Source: Rhizophagus irregularis (Eukaryota > Glomeromycota > Glomeromycetes > Glomerales > Glomeraceae). From it: DNA of 64,000 nt. The notes below the pieces were generated by a model, which was given only the letters and a program-made list of their open reading frames with translations, did no database searches and was not told where the DNA came from. Below are positions 36,801-47,303 of the stretch, one piece after another; positions within the stretch are counted from its first letter, which is position 1, and each line of letters begins with the position of its first letter. The position numbers and the translations under genes were made by a program. The DNA is taken from assembly GCF_026210795.1 (NCBI RefSeq), contig NC_089451.1, forward strand, positions 124,001-188,000, read 5' to 3'.

Positions 36801-38563
36801 GATTTCAAAGAAAAAAAATTTTTATTATTAAGCTTTGAAGCTTGTCAGAGAAATTTTTTTTTTTAAAAAAAAATTTATTTATGAGGTTCGGGCAAATTCG
36901 TCTAATATTCAGCATATAATCTGCAACATGCATATTGGACTAAAAAGACATCAGATTTCATTATCTCCTACTTTCATAAAAAACATTTTACTTCGTAAGC
37001 AGAAGTACTCCATTTCGAAGGTATTTATTCCTTCAAATTTTTTTTATTAATATTATTTAACAAATATTAGCAAACGTTCGTTTTATTAGTCTAGAACACC
37101 AAAGGTATGTTCTGGACTCTCCATTTTTGAAGGTAACCTTCAAAATTTGTATTTTTCTTTTTGTTTCAAGTTCAGGACTCCCATTTCGAAAGTTACCTTC
37201 GAAAAAAATGTTATTCTTATTAATTTTATTAACGAACATTGTTAACGTTTGTTTATTAAGTTCTGAATGCCAAAGTACAGCTTTGGACTTTATTTTGAAA
37301 GTTGGAGTTGAAACTTCGGTAAATATTTTTATTTTTTAGGTCCTGAACGCCGAAGTACGGCTCTGGACTTCATTTTCGAAGGTAAAAAACCTTAAAAATT
37401 TTTTTTATATTTAATTTTAACAAACGTCACTAACATTCATTTTTCATGTTTTTAGGTCCTGAGTGCCAAAGAACGGCTCCAGACATTTATTTCGAAGGTA
37501 AAGTTTACCTTCAAAATATTTTTTTTAATTTTATTTCAACGAACGTTAATTAACATTCATTTTTACGTTTTATAGGTCCTGGACGCCAAAGAATGGCTCC
37601 GGACATTTATTTCAAAGGTAAAGTTTACCTTCAAAATATTTTTTTTAATTTTATTTCAACGAACGTTACAAACGTTCGTTTCTATTATTTTTTAGGTCCT
37701 GGACACCAAAGTACAGCTCCAGATGTTTATTTCAAAAGTAAAGTTTACCTTCGAAATATTTTTTTAATTTTATTTTAACGAACGTTGCAAACGTTCGTTC
37801 TATTATTTTTTAGGTCCTGGATGCCGAAGAATGGCTCTGAACTCTTATTTCGAAGGTAAAAATCTTCGAAATAGTTTTTTTTTTATATTTTAACTTTAAC
37901 GAACGTTAATTATGTTCGTTTTTGTATTTTATAGGTTCTGACACCAAAAAATAGCTCTAGACTCTTATTTCGAAGGGAAAAATCTTCGAAATATTTTTTT
38001 ATATTATTATTTCAACGAACGTTAATTAACGTTCATTTTTATATTTTATAAGTTCTGGACACTGAAGAATGGCTCCGGACTCTTATTTCGAAGATAAATC
38101 TTCAAATTTTTTTTTTTATTTATATTTTAGCAAATGTTACAAAATGTTCGTTATTTTTTTTTAGGTCCAGAACGCTAAAGTTATGTTCTGAACCCATTTG
38201 AAAGTTCTATTTGAAGGTAAAACTTTCAAATTATTTCTTTTAATTAATTTATTAACAAAACATTTATAACGTTTCGTTTTTTTTTTCAGGTAAAGAAAGC
38301 TGAAACAAGTTCTGAACTTCCATATCAAAGGTAAAACAAACCTTCAAAAAATTAATTTTTTTTTAATTAATTTATTGATGAAACGTTTCTAACATTTCGT
38401 CTCTTTTTTTCTAGGCAAGGGAATCTGAAACAAGTTCTGGACTTTCATATTGAAGGTAAAATCTTTGAAAAAAATTAACTTTTTTAATATTTTTATTTAG
38501 CAAAACATTAACTAACATTCCATCTTTTTTTTTAGGCAAGGGAATTTGAAACTGAGTTCCAGA

Positions 38564-39481
38564 TAAAGATGGTCATCGGTCCTAGAAGACCGCGGTCCTA
38601 CGGTCCTACACCATAAAAAGACGGACCAGTCCGTCTTAGTGTAGGACCGCGGTCTTTCGGTCCTGTATCACATATAATAAGACCGTCGGTCTTTTTAAGG
38701 ACCGCAGTCTTTTTTCTTTTTTTTGCAAATAAAAAAAGATTTTCTTCCCTAACTTTATTAGGAATAGCCTTGTTTTATAAATGAACACTAATTGGGATGA
38801 TTTTTAATATAAATTTTTTTTTTTACAATTCACCTGGATATCATCACAACGTCATGCAAAATTTAAAGCTTTGAGAAAAAATACTTCAAAACGCAATATC
38901 TCGCTATTCAGTGATTATAAAAGGATAATTTTACCACCATTCGAATCGTCTCGCTGCGGCGCGTCGAATGGTATCAAAATCATGATTTTAGAATCGATAA
39001 AAAAAAATTACGTCGGCAAAACTATTTGATAATAAATTCAATAATTACTGACTATCTATCGATCCTAGAAACATGATTTAGTCACCATTCGACGCGTCTC
39101 ATTGAGACGATTCGAATGGTGATGGTTTCATCCTTTTATGATTACTGGATGACGAGATATTCCGCTTAAACGCTTTTTTTGGAGTTTTGGAGTTTCAGCG
39201 TTTTGACAAGCAACTCTACAAGTGGGAAGAGTGATTGTCATTATTTATTGGTTTGGAAATGGCTGGTCTTTATATTATTTTATGAAGACCTTTGTCAGAT
39301 TAATAGGTTTATTCAATATAAAAATCATTTATTATATGAAGACCGGTATGAGGACTGGTCGGTCCTCAGGACCGGTCCTACTGCGCCACAAAAAAATGCA
39401 AGACCGCGGTCTGGTCCTACAAGTTCTAGGACCGACCGGTCCAGAACCGAGTATGACCGGTAGGACCGATGACCATCCTTA
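38564..39481. mobile_element. hAT-like non-autonomous element (918 bp) inserted in an exon module
   Basis: Perfect 8-bp target duplication GTTCCAGA (38556-38563 and 39482-39489) and inverted ends TAAAGATGGTCATCGGTCCT / complement of TAAGGATGGTCATCGGTCCT. The ends continue as runs of GGTCCT/AGGACC, CCGCGGTC and ACCGGTC motifs. An 8-bp duplication with TA-ended, short TIRs fits the hAT superfamily. There is no transposase. Removing the element and one duplication restores a 42-nt module (38536-38563 joined to 39490-39503). Confidence 0.85.
38901..39165. mobile_element. Foldback nested in the hAT-like element
   Basis: Arms AATATCTCG..AGTGATTATAAAAGGAT (from about 38901) and its complement ending near 39162. 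Next to the loop each arm has the CCATTCGAATCGTCTC..GACG..TCGAATGG hairpin, the same theme as the foldback at 32913-33327. Confidence 0.7.
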
Positions 39482-41090
39482 GTTCCAGACTCCCATATCG
39501 AAGGTAAGATCCTTCAAAAAAATTAATTTTTTTTAATATTTTTATTTAGCGAAACGTTAACAAACGTTTCATCTTTTTTTTTTAGGCAAAGCCCGCAAGA
39601 AAATCCGAAAACTAGTTCTGGACTCCCATATCAAAGGTAAAACCTTCAAAATTTTTTTTTCTTTTTTTATTTATTGATGAACGTAACTAACGTTCGTATT
39701 TCCTTTTTTTTAGATAAAGAAAGCTGAAAACTCAGATTCCCATACGAAGGTTTTCCTATACGAAAGTAAAACTTTTGTAAAAAAAAATTTTTTTTATTTA
39801 ATTTATTGACGAACGTTAACTAATGTTTGTATTACTTTTTTTTTTAGGCAAGGGAATCCGAAAACGAATTCTGGGCTCCCATATCAAAGGTAAAACCTTT
39901 AAAATTTTTTTTTCTTTTTTATTTAAATGAACGTTAACTAACGTTCGTATTTTATTTTTTTAGGTAAAGGAAGCCGAAAACGAGTTCGGTCTCCCATATC
40001 GAAGGTGAAACCTTCAAAAAAAAAATTTTTTTAATAATTTTACTTAACAAAACGTTTTCTAACGTTCATTTTTGTATTTTGTAAGAACATGGCTCTCTGA
40101 ACGCTCCTGAACAGAATTTTGAAGGTAACCTTTGAAATTCTGTTTTTTTTGTTTTTATTTAAATGAAACGTTAGCTAACGTTTCATTTTTCTTTTTTTTT
40201 GTAGGTTTTGGTACTTCAAGGTTCCCAAAACGGGTACATGGTAAGTTTCGCAACTCTCGTTATGAAACTTTAAAATTTATTTTTTTTTCAAAGAATGTTT
40301 CTAACGTTCTTTATCTATTTTTTTGTAGGTTCCAGTACTCAATATTCCCGAAACTTTAACATGGTAAGTTTCGCAAATGTTGCAATGTCGCGAAACTTGA
40401 ATTTGAATTTTTTTGGTTTTTTTTATTAAGAATATTATACTAACGTTCTTTAATATTTTTTTTGCAGGTTCGGTATTCCAAAGGTTCCAAAAAGCTAAAA
40501 GATAAGTTTTGCAATGTTTCGTTACGAAACTTAATTTGATGACCAATTAATTCATTTTTGTTGCTTTTTTTTATTTTTATAAAAGAACGTTTCTAATGTT
40601 CTTTTTTTTTTATATAGGGATGCTTAGGCTTCTTTAGACGAACCAGACTTGGAGATTTTTTCAGGATTTCGAAGGTATTTACCTTATTTACCTTCAAAAT
40701 TAATTTTTTTTTAATATTTAACAAAACGTTTACTAACGTTTCGTTTGTCTTTTCTTTTTACTTTTTGCAGGTTTACGGCTTCTGGATGGAATTTTGAAGG
40801 TAAAATTCCTTCAAAATTCTTTCATGTTTTTTAATTTGCAAAACGTTTACTAACGTTTCAGTTGTTTTTTTCTGTAGGGGTTTTTTTTCTGACTCCTAGA
40901 CGAAAGAATTAAGGTATATCTTCAAAATTCTTTATAATTTTTTTTTTATTCTTTTTTAACGAACGTTCTACTAACGTTCATTTTTCTTTATTTTTTAGAT
41001 CCTGAGATTTCATGTTAAACATTTCAAAAGTAATAACTTCGAAATGATTTTCTTATTTCTAACAAACATCTCCAATTTTCTATTTTATTT

Positions 41091-41141
41091 GTTGTTTGTT
41101 GGAATCGAACCAACTGGAATAATGTCCAAACCATTAACAAC
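41091..41141 (-). pseudogene. tRNA-like relic lacking a D arm
   Basis: On the minus strand, GTTGTTA (7 nt) can pair at 6 of 7 positions with the 3' AAACAAC. A perfect T arm (GTTGG-TTCGATT-CCAAC) precedes it, and a short TGGA-CATTAT-TCCA hairpin sits where the anticodon arm would be. There is no D arm and no credible anticodon, so this is a tRNA-derived fossil at best. Confidence 0.4.
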
Positions 41142-41575
41142 ATGTAAATTACAGTAGAACTTTAACTATTAGTACATTAATAAAATAGTGTAGCAAAGTG
41201 ATAAATTTGTAATGCGTTTAATTAATAAATTGATGTTAGATAATACTAAAATAAATAACAATCAAAATTTGTACAATTTATTATTCTGATAATTTTCACA
41301 GATTTTTATTTTGTAAAATATGCGCAGAATTTAATAACAAAAATCTGCGCAGAACTTTGTTATTTATAAATCTGCGCAGTTTTTTATTGGATTTTTCTTC
41401 TGATGTTTTGCACCAGGGTATAAGATCTGCGCAGAAATAATTTCTGAAAATCTGTGCAAATCTGCTTTCTAAAAAATTTCCCGATGTTTTATTATATAAA
41501 AACAATATAAAAAGTTAATTATAATACCATAACTCACTTATTATATAAAATCATAGTTTTAGATCAACAGGTCAT

Positions 41576-41854
41576 CACTGGTAAAAAAATGGTCTATCCT
41601 ACACATATCCTACACATATTTTACATATATTGGGTACTCAAAATGTAGAAAATCATACACAAATAATACACATATCATACACATATCGGGTACTTATATA
41701 TATAGTATACTTATCAGGTACCTGATATATGTATGATATATATATTAGTACCCGATATGTGTATGATATGTGTATTATTTGTATATGATTTTCTACATTT
41801 TAAGTACCCAATATGTGTAAGATATGTGTAGGATAAATCATTTTTTTACCAGTG
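41576..41854. mobile_element. CACTA-like foldback MITE (279 bp)
   Basis: Ends CACTGGTAAAAAAATG and exact complement CATTTTTTTACCAGTG, with 3-bp duplication CAT (41573-41575, 41855-41857). It is almost fully palindromic, with repeated ACACATATC / GGGTACT motifs. CACTG ends plus a 3-bp duplication fit the CACTA superfamily. The related sequence at about 63815-63830 lacks it, which provides an empty site. Confidence 0.8.
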
Positions 41855-41985
41855 CATTCAGGTTATATTGATGTTACAATCTGAATTAATGTTGAATTGC
41901 AATTGCTAAACCTGACCTGAAAAATTCAGGTCAACCTATCAGGTTACCTGAATTTGGTCAACCTGTTTGGAACTCTATTTACAGT

Positions 41986-42495
41986 ATTTATTTATTAATT
42001 TTTTTTTATTAGACACAAATTATTTTAAATATTGTTAGAAATTAAATCAACAAAATCATTTATTTAAAATTTGGATTTGTGAAATGTATTGATAAATATT
42101 TACTATAATATTTGCAAATCCAAATTTTTTAATAAATGATTTTGTTAATCCAATTTCTAATAATATTTAAAATAATTTGTATTTAATAAAATAAATAAAA
42201 ATAAATAAATAAATAAATACTGTAAATAAATAAAAACAAAACAAAAATTAAGTTTTAGATTAATAAAATAATTTTAAATATTAAATTCCACTAAATAGAT
42301 ATGTTTATTTAATTTTCATAAATATGTAATATATTAATAATTAAGAGTCAAATCCTTTAATTTTTAAATAATCATTTAGATCAAATAAAAAAAAATAAAT
42401 AAAATTAAAATAAATTTAATGTTAATTGTTAAATTACATTAAATAAATTAAATAAGTATGTTTATTTAACTTTTATAAATATATAATATAGGATT
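41986..42495. other. AT-rich spacer
   Basis: Only A/T-rich sequence with an imperfect inversion around AATATTTATCATTTCAC-like motifs (42070-42180). No gene. Confidence 0.4.
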
Positions 42496-42581
42496 AATTT
42501 TATATTCACTAGTGGTGAATTTACCTTTGGTGAAATTCACCAGTAATATGATAATTTTAGTTTTATAAGTTTTATATTAAT

Positions 42582-42758
42582 TATATATGCCACCCAAATT
42601 ATTTTGGACTGCCATAATTATAAGTAAAATCCCAAATTCAATTATGGCATCCCAAATTATTTTGGCACTTTACATAGTAAATTATATATAAACCGAATGA
42701 ATTATGGCATCTCAAATTATAATTATGGCATCCCAAAATAATTTGGGCAGCATGTATA
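42582..42758 (-). mobile_element. MITE, family A, copy 2 (177 bp)
   Basis: Reverse-complement copy of 87-263, same length, differing at only a few bases. It supports recent activity of the family. Confidence 0.85.
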
Positions 42759-42929
42759 ATATTAATTTTGTTTGTATTACGTTTTACAATTTCATACACG
42801 TAAATAAAAATTTTTTTATGAATTTTTTTAAACTGTAACTTTTTTTCCAAACATACTATTAAACCCATACAACTCAATTTTATAAATTAGAAATGAAATT
42901 TATAGAGAAATTTGTGTTTTTATAACACT

Positions 42930-43860
42930 ACTAACTGTTTAACTCCTAAAGTTTTATATTTTTTATTTAATAACTTTAGAGTGTAATTTCACTACTTTAG
43001 TCAAATGAAATCAATTTCTTTTATTAATTAAAAGTTGTTCAACAGAGCCAAAACTACTTGTATATTATTTTTTATAAGTGTAGGTATAATACATATAAAA
43101 AAACCCATATTTTTCATAATGGTACTAACTTTCAAAATTGTTTTTTCATTTATTAACTTCAGAGCGTAATTTTACTACTTTAGTCAAATGAAATCGACTT
43201 TCTAAATTAATTGAAAATTGTTCAGCAAGGTCGAAACTACGTGTATATTAATTTTCATGGGTGTAGGTATAATATATATGGAGAAACCAACATTTTTCAT
43301 AATGGTACTAACTTTCGAATTTTTTTTTTTCTGTTTACTAACTTTAGAGCGTAATTTCATCACTTTAGTCAAATGAAATCGACTTTTTAAATTAATTGAA
43401 AATTGTTCAGCAAGGTCGAAACTATACTACTTGTATATTAATTTTCATGGGTGTAGATATAATACATATGGAGAAATCTACATTTTTCATAACGGTACTA
43501 ACTTTCAAATTTTTTTTTTCTGTTTATTAACTTCAGCGCGTAATTTCACCACTTTAGTCAAATGAAATCGACTTTCTAACTTAATTGAAAATTGTTCAGC
43601 AAGGTCGAAACTACTTGTATATTAATTCTCATGGGTGTAGGTATAATATATATGGAGAATTCTACATTTTTCATAAGTCATAACGGTACTAACTTTCAAA
43701 TTTTTCTTTTTTCCATTTACTAACTTTAGAGCGTAATTTTACCACTTTAGTCAAATGAAATTTACTTACTTTATTAATTGAAAGTTGTTTAGCAATATAA
43801 AATCTACTTAATATTGTAGGATTTATTCATTTTTTATAATAATACTAACTTATAAATTAT
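42930..43860. repeat. Satellite: five tandem units of about 185-190 bp
   Basis: See the enclosing element. Inner units are closely similar and the outermost two are more diverged, as expected for unequal exchange. Confidence 0.8.
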
Positions 43861-44285
43861 TGTATAATATATTATTATATTTAAACTATATATTTTATAT
43901 AAATATTTTTATTAATAAAATTATTATTTTTTTTCAAAACAAAACAATTTAAATTTTAATAAATTAAATAAATTATGTAATATAGGTGAACTTTACCTTG
44001 GGTGAATTTCACCACTGGTGAGCGTTAAAATCACGTTATAATATATTAATAATTAAAAAAACCAAATCATTTAATTTTCTATTAATTTTTAAAATAATTT
44101 GGATAATAAAAAAAATAAATAAAATCAAAATAAAATCAATGTTAATTGCTAAATACATTAAATAGATTAATAAATAGGATTTTGTAATTTATCAACCTCC
44201 CAATGCATCGACCCCCTATGTGATCAAATCACGAAACATACATATATATAAATAAACCTTTATTTATTAATAATAATAAAAAATT

Positions 44286-44365
44286 GCTCAGTTAGTTCAA
44301 TCGGTAGAATACTTGATAATATACTTTTTATCATAGAGATGCAGGTTCGATTTCTGCACTGGGTC
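44286..44365 (+). pseudogene. tRNA-like sequence in the left end of the MULE
   Basis: A 7-bp acceptor stem (GCTCAGT with ACTGGGT, including G-U pairs), a D arm (GTTCAATCGGTAGAAT) and a T arm (GCAGG-TTCGATT-TCTGC) are present with a discriminator C. The anticodon region is a non-standard TGATAA..TTATCA hairpin, so a charged tRNA is unlikely. A-box and B-box-like promoter blocks are retained. Confidence 0.6.
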
Positions 44366-44524
44366 TTTTATTTGTTTATTTTTTTTTTTAAACATCCGAG
44401 TTTCGTTCAGCAACTAAGTCACATTACATATAACACATAATTAAATATATGCGCATACGTCAAAGCGCATTCAAGAATGATTAACAGTAAAAAAAGCATT
44501 AAAGAATCTTTATTCACTAAAGAA

Positions 44525-46770
44525 CTAAGCATTACAATTCTTTTGATAGTGTTCCAAATTGCCACATTTCTTGCAACGCCTTTGTTGCTTTGTTTTTTCG
44601 CTCTGATCCTTCTCATTCGATGTTTTATACCTTCTTGTACCCGCCGGTCTTCCTTTACCACGCCTTATTTTTGGATTTCCTAGCTGGAATGGGTTTATAT
44701 TCTTCTTGTCACTCTCGTCAAATTCTTCCTCACCTAATCTTTCGTCTTCAGATTCAAATTCGCTATCCTCATTGGCAAAATCCTCTAGAATTTCGATCAA
44801 GCGCAATGAATCTGTCTTCGTCTGTAAAGCTTTTCGCAAAGCTTTTTTATATGTCCCATGAAGTGTACCATACATGATCTTTTCATCAAGAAGATTCATC
44901 CGATGTTCAAGAAGGTCTTCCTTTTCTTTATCAATAGTACATAGATATCCAACATTATTTTCTTGTATCGCATTTGTGGACATTCCGTTTTGAAACTTAT
45001 CAGCAACAATAAATGCTTCATGCGACACGTCTTTATCTTTTTGATACCATCTAGATGGGATAAGTCGAATATAAAACCTAGCTTCACAAGTATTTAACAT
45101 TACTTGAAAATAATGTCTGCAAACTACCCCTTTTTGAATAACCATGAGGCAAGAACACATATGTGCATCGTTCTTTAGGAGAATGACATAATGCTTCGCT
45201 ATTAACAAATTTCCTACTCTAACCGCCCATATTTCCTTTACATTATCACGACCACTAACTTTTATTAATTGTTCTATAGTAGCCTGAGGACTTTCAGCAC
45301 ATTCATCATCATAGGATACTTCATTAATTACAACAATATATTGTTCATTGATCGGATTTGCAGCATAATAGAAGGACTGATTGATTTCATTGCGTTGCAA
45401 CTTTAGGATTGCTGGCGTGAGAAACCTCTGACAATATTTATCCACCTCAGTGAAAAGGAAATTTGCATGCTTCTGATTCTTAACGGAAGGTATTGCGAGC
45501 TTCCAGTATTGATATATGTTTTTTTTATCCTGTTCATCAAGTAACTTATGTATTTCTGACATAAGTTCGCATAGAGAGACGTCAGAGTTGAATAGCATTC
45601 TTTTAATGCATGCATTTACAGATTCAACGCGAGAAGTAGCAATCATTCCTCCAGTGAATCTAAAACTTGTGTATGAATGCGCCCAGTACCTTTCTTTGAT
45701 GTGTATAATCCCTCTAGGTAAGTCTTGCTTTGAGGATAGTCCTCAATCAATTTTGTAAAACAATTGTGAAATATTGTTTGAACAAGGCTATTTCTACATC
45801 GGTAAAAATCTTGAAGAAATTTTTCATAATTATCTCCAAGAGGCTTTCTGAGGTTTTTATGAAGATTTTGCGTTATATGAAATGCGCAATGAACTGGATA
45901 CGTTTTCGTAAATACCTCCTTAACTGCAGCGTCAATGGCTGGATCAGAATCTGTCATAATTACAGTTAGATGAATACCAGTAGCTTCAACAATCTGTCTA
46001 AAAAGCCAAGCGTGAGATTGCTTGCTTTCATCAATGGTTAAATTTTGTGCAAAAATAATGTTTTGCATATTTCGATCGAATTCCACGAAAAAAGATAACG
46101 CCATCCCGTATCGATTCGTTTTATGCGTAATGTCATTGATAATGCAATCGCTGAATTGAATCCAACTCTCTACCTGCTCCGGCGTCATCCATAACAAATG
46201 CGTTAACGTGTTATCGTCATCCCATTTTCGCGCTATGATCCATCTAGAATCTTGTTCTTTTTGCTCATCTAACCAATCTGACATTTGCGCAGCGTCATTT
46301 GAAAGTGACTTCACCGTGAGTCAAAACTTTTTGATCGTTGCATATAAGTCTTGACTGTAAATGGGATGAGAAGGATATTTTCATTCCAAATATCTTCTCT
46401 GCGCGGTCGCTCCCATTTTACAGTGATCGGTCATAAATTGGATATCCCTTACTATTTCATCATTAAACTTCTTATCTTCCCTAAACTTAACTGCTTCGAC
46501 GCTCAGGTCATGATTATGTTCATCCACAATTTTATTAATAAAAATCGCGGAATCTGGATTATTCACTTTAGGACAAGAAGCATTAACATGCCACGGGCAT
46601 AACATCCTTTTGGTGCTAGTTTCTTTCGCAGATTTGCACGTATATTTTTTTTCATGTTCGCATATATACGTCCTTCTCCTTATTTCAACTCCCTCCTTAA
46701 CAATTTTGTCTTTTATCACACCAAAGCCATTAGTCTTACCCCAATTGCTAATGAATTAGTCACATATCGT
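44525..46770 (-). pseudogene. FAR1-type MULE transposase, inactivated
   Basis: Transposase that would bind the MULE ends and excise and insert the element. Reading from 46770 downward: a FAR1/WRKY-GCM1-type DNA-binding region (NWGKTNGFGVIKDKIV.., RRRTYICEHEKKY, HNHDLS), then the DDE core with D in IINDITHKTNRYG, D in IMTDSDPAIDAAV followed by HCAFH, and E in RVESVNACIKR. A SWIM finger (CSC..VVCRHY), an acidic linker and a C-terminal zinc knuckle CKKCGNLEHYQKNC follow. Damage: in-frame TGA at 46381-46383 and 46321-46323 (both could come from CGA), a one-base frameshift near 45695-45705 just before the catalytic Glu, and no clear start codon (a stop lies just upstream of NWGKTN). The long frame 44525-45646 is otherwise intact. 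Confidence 0.9.
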
Positions 46771-47158
46771 CCAGCTCGCAAGTGTCTTTCCCGTATGAAG
46801 GCTCGCTGAGTTATTTTCGATGTTGTAATTCGTTTCCATTGAAGCCGGAAAAAAAGAACAGAAGAAATATTGCAAAGGAAAATGTCGCAACAGTAAAATA
46901 GAAAAGGATGAAATACCGCAAGGAAAGGAAGTATATGTTGCAAGGAAAGGTGAAAAAGGAGGAATAAATGCATCGTGAATAATTAATAATTGCAAAGAAC
47001 GATGAGAGAGAGGGCGTGAGAATGAAAAACGTAAAAAACGGCCCCTACCGCAGCGAAAACGCGGCCGATTATTACTAAAATCGTGTATGCCTATCTGAAT
47101 TAGGTACTACTTTCATAGAGCTATTTTACGCGTCATACAAAAAAATAAACAAAAAAAA

Positions 47159-47230
47159 GCCCAGTGCAGAAATCGAACCTGCGTGGCTGCGTCACTGTAA
47201 TTAAAAAGTAAAAATATCCCGCATTTTACC
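47159..47230 (-). pseudogene. tRNA 3'-half-like sequence in the right end of the MULE
   Basis: Reading on the minus strand it ends GCAGGTTCGATTTCTGCACTGGGC, identical in T arm and 3' acceptor strand (one end base aside) to the left copy, but the 5' acceptor half is absent and a different, intron-like middle (GTGACGCAGCCAC hairpin) is present. Confidence 0.5.
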
Positions 47231-47303
47231 ATTATTAATATGTATAAATTAAACGTTTCACAAAGGGGGTCGATGCATTGGGGGGTTGATAAATTACTTT
47301 TTC

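Larger units (their letters stand above)
36990..41030 (+). repeat. Tandem array of about 27 exon-like modules separated by intron-like spacers
   Basis: Period about 105-120 bp. Each unit has a T-rich tract ending in AG, a module of usually 41-42 nt, then GTAAA or GTAAG and a spacer. Modules at 37340-37381, 37456-37497, 37576-37617, 37696-37737, 37814-37855 and 39848-39889 are all exactly 42 nt and share one reading phase, e.g. VLDAKEWLRTFISK (37576) and ARESENEFWAPISK (39848). Others are 31-57 nt; some carry stops (TGA in the 37814 module) or lost donors (37976 GG, 38094 AT). Spacers hold two palindromes: one across the donor (TTCGAAGGTAAAGTTTACCT..) and one central (AACGAACGTT-ACA-AACGTTCGTT at 37658-37680). 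Consensus drifts along the array. It could be a microexon gene, a decayed one, or a hairpin minisatellite that mimics splice sites. Confidence 0.75.
35830..41976. mobile_element. 6.1-kb element with long degenerate inverted ends and 9-bp target duplication
   Basis: Flanked by ATTTACAGT at 35821-35829 and again at 41977-41985. Inner ends are inverted: AGAATTCTGAATGGGTC at the left against AGAGTTCCAAACAGGTT read from the right. Similarity continues inward through a CAGGTCAGGTT-rich block, an AATTCACTTTTTATAT block, the near-identical CATTGGGAAATTTTTTA / CATCGGGAAATTTTTTA, and repeats of TCTGCGCAGA-type motifs (36180-36400 and 41290-41470). No transposase is recognisable. The interior is dominated by the exon-module array. 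A solo right end of the same family is at 63640-63932. The 9-bp duplication and long ends would fit a Mutator-like non-autonomous element; that class call is inference. Confidence 0.72.
42496..44034. mobile_element. Satellite-bearing element with GGTGAAATTCACC inverted ends
   Basis: The left end (ATATTCACTAGTGGTGAATT) and the right end, read in reverse (AACGCTCACCAGTGGTGAAA), are inverted copies, each followed by a second AGGTAAA/GGTGAA block. Between them are about five tandem units of roughly 185-190 bp (starts near 42930, 43121, 43304, 43494 and 43684) sharing GGTACTAACTTT, TTTAGTCAAATGAAATCGAC and TTGTTCAGCAAGGTCGAAAC. MITE family A copy 2 is inserted near the left end. A solo end of this family is at 63233-63287. 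Confidence 0.7.
44177..47303 (-). mobile_element. MULE DNA transposon (3.1 kb), full length but coding region broken
   Basis: A 34-bp terminal inverted repeat with one mismatch (44184-44217 and 47264-47297, containing CCAATGCATCGACCCCCT) and a candidate 10-bp target duplication TTAATAAATA (44167-44176, 47304-47313), consistent with the 8-11 bp typical of Mutator elements. It encodes a FAR1-type MULE transposase on the minus strand. Both subterminal regions contain tRNA-derived sequence (44286-44365 +; 47159-47230 -), both reading inward. Confidence 0.88.

Noticed and set aside
37593-37778. 61-codon frame running through two modules and a spacer
   Set aside because: Uses a different phase from the module consensus and reads through T-rich spacer; splice-based reading is more consistent.
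44286-44365. Functional nuclear tRNA gene
   Set aside because: Acceptor, D and T arms pair but the anticodon arm cannot form properly and the sequence is part of a transposon end.
46716-46995. Two overlapping minus-strand frames upstream of the MULE transposase
   Set aside because: Phe/Leu-rich, mutually overlapping, no similarity to the expected transposase N-terminus.
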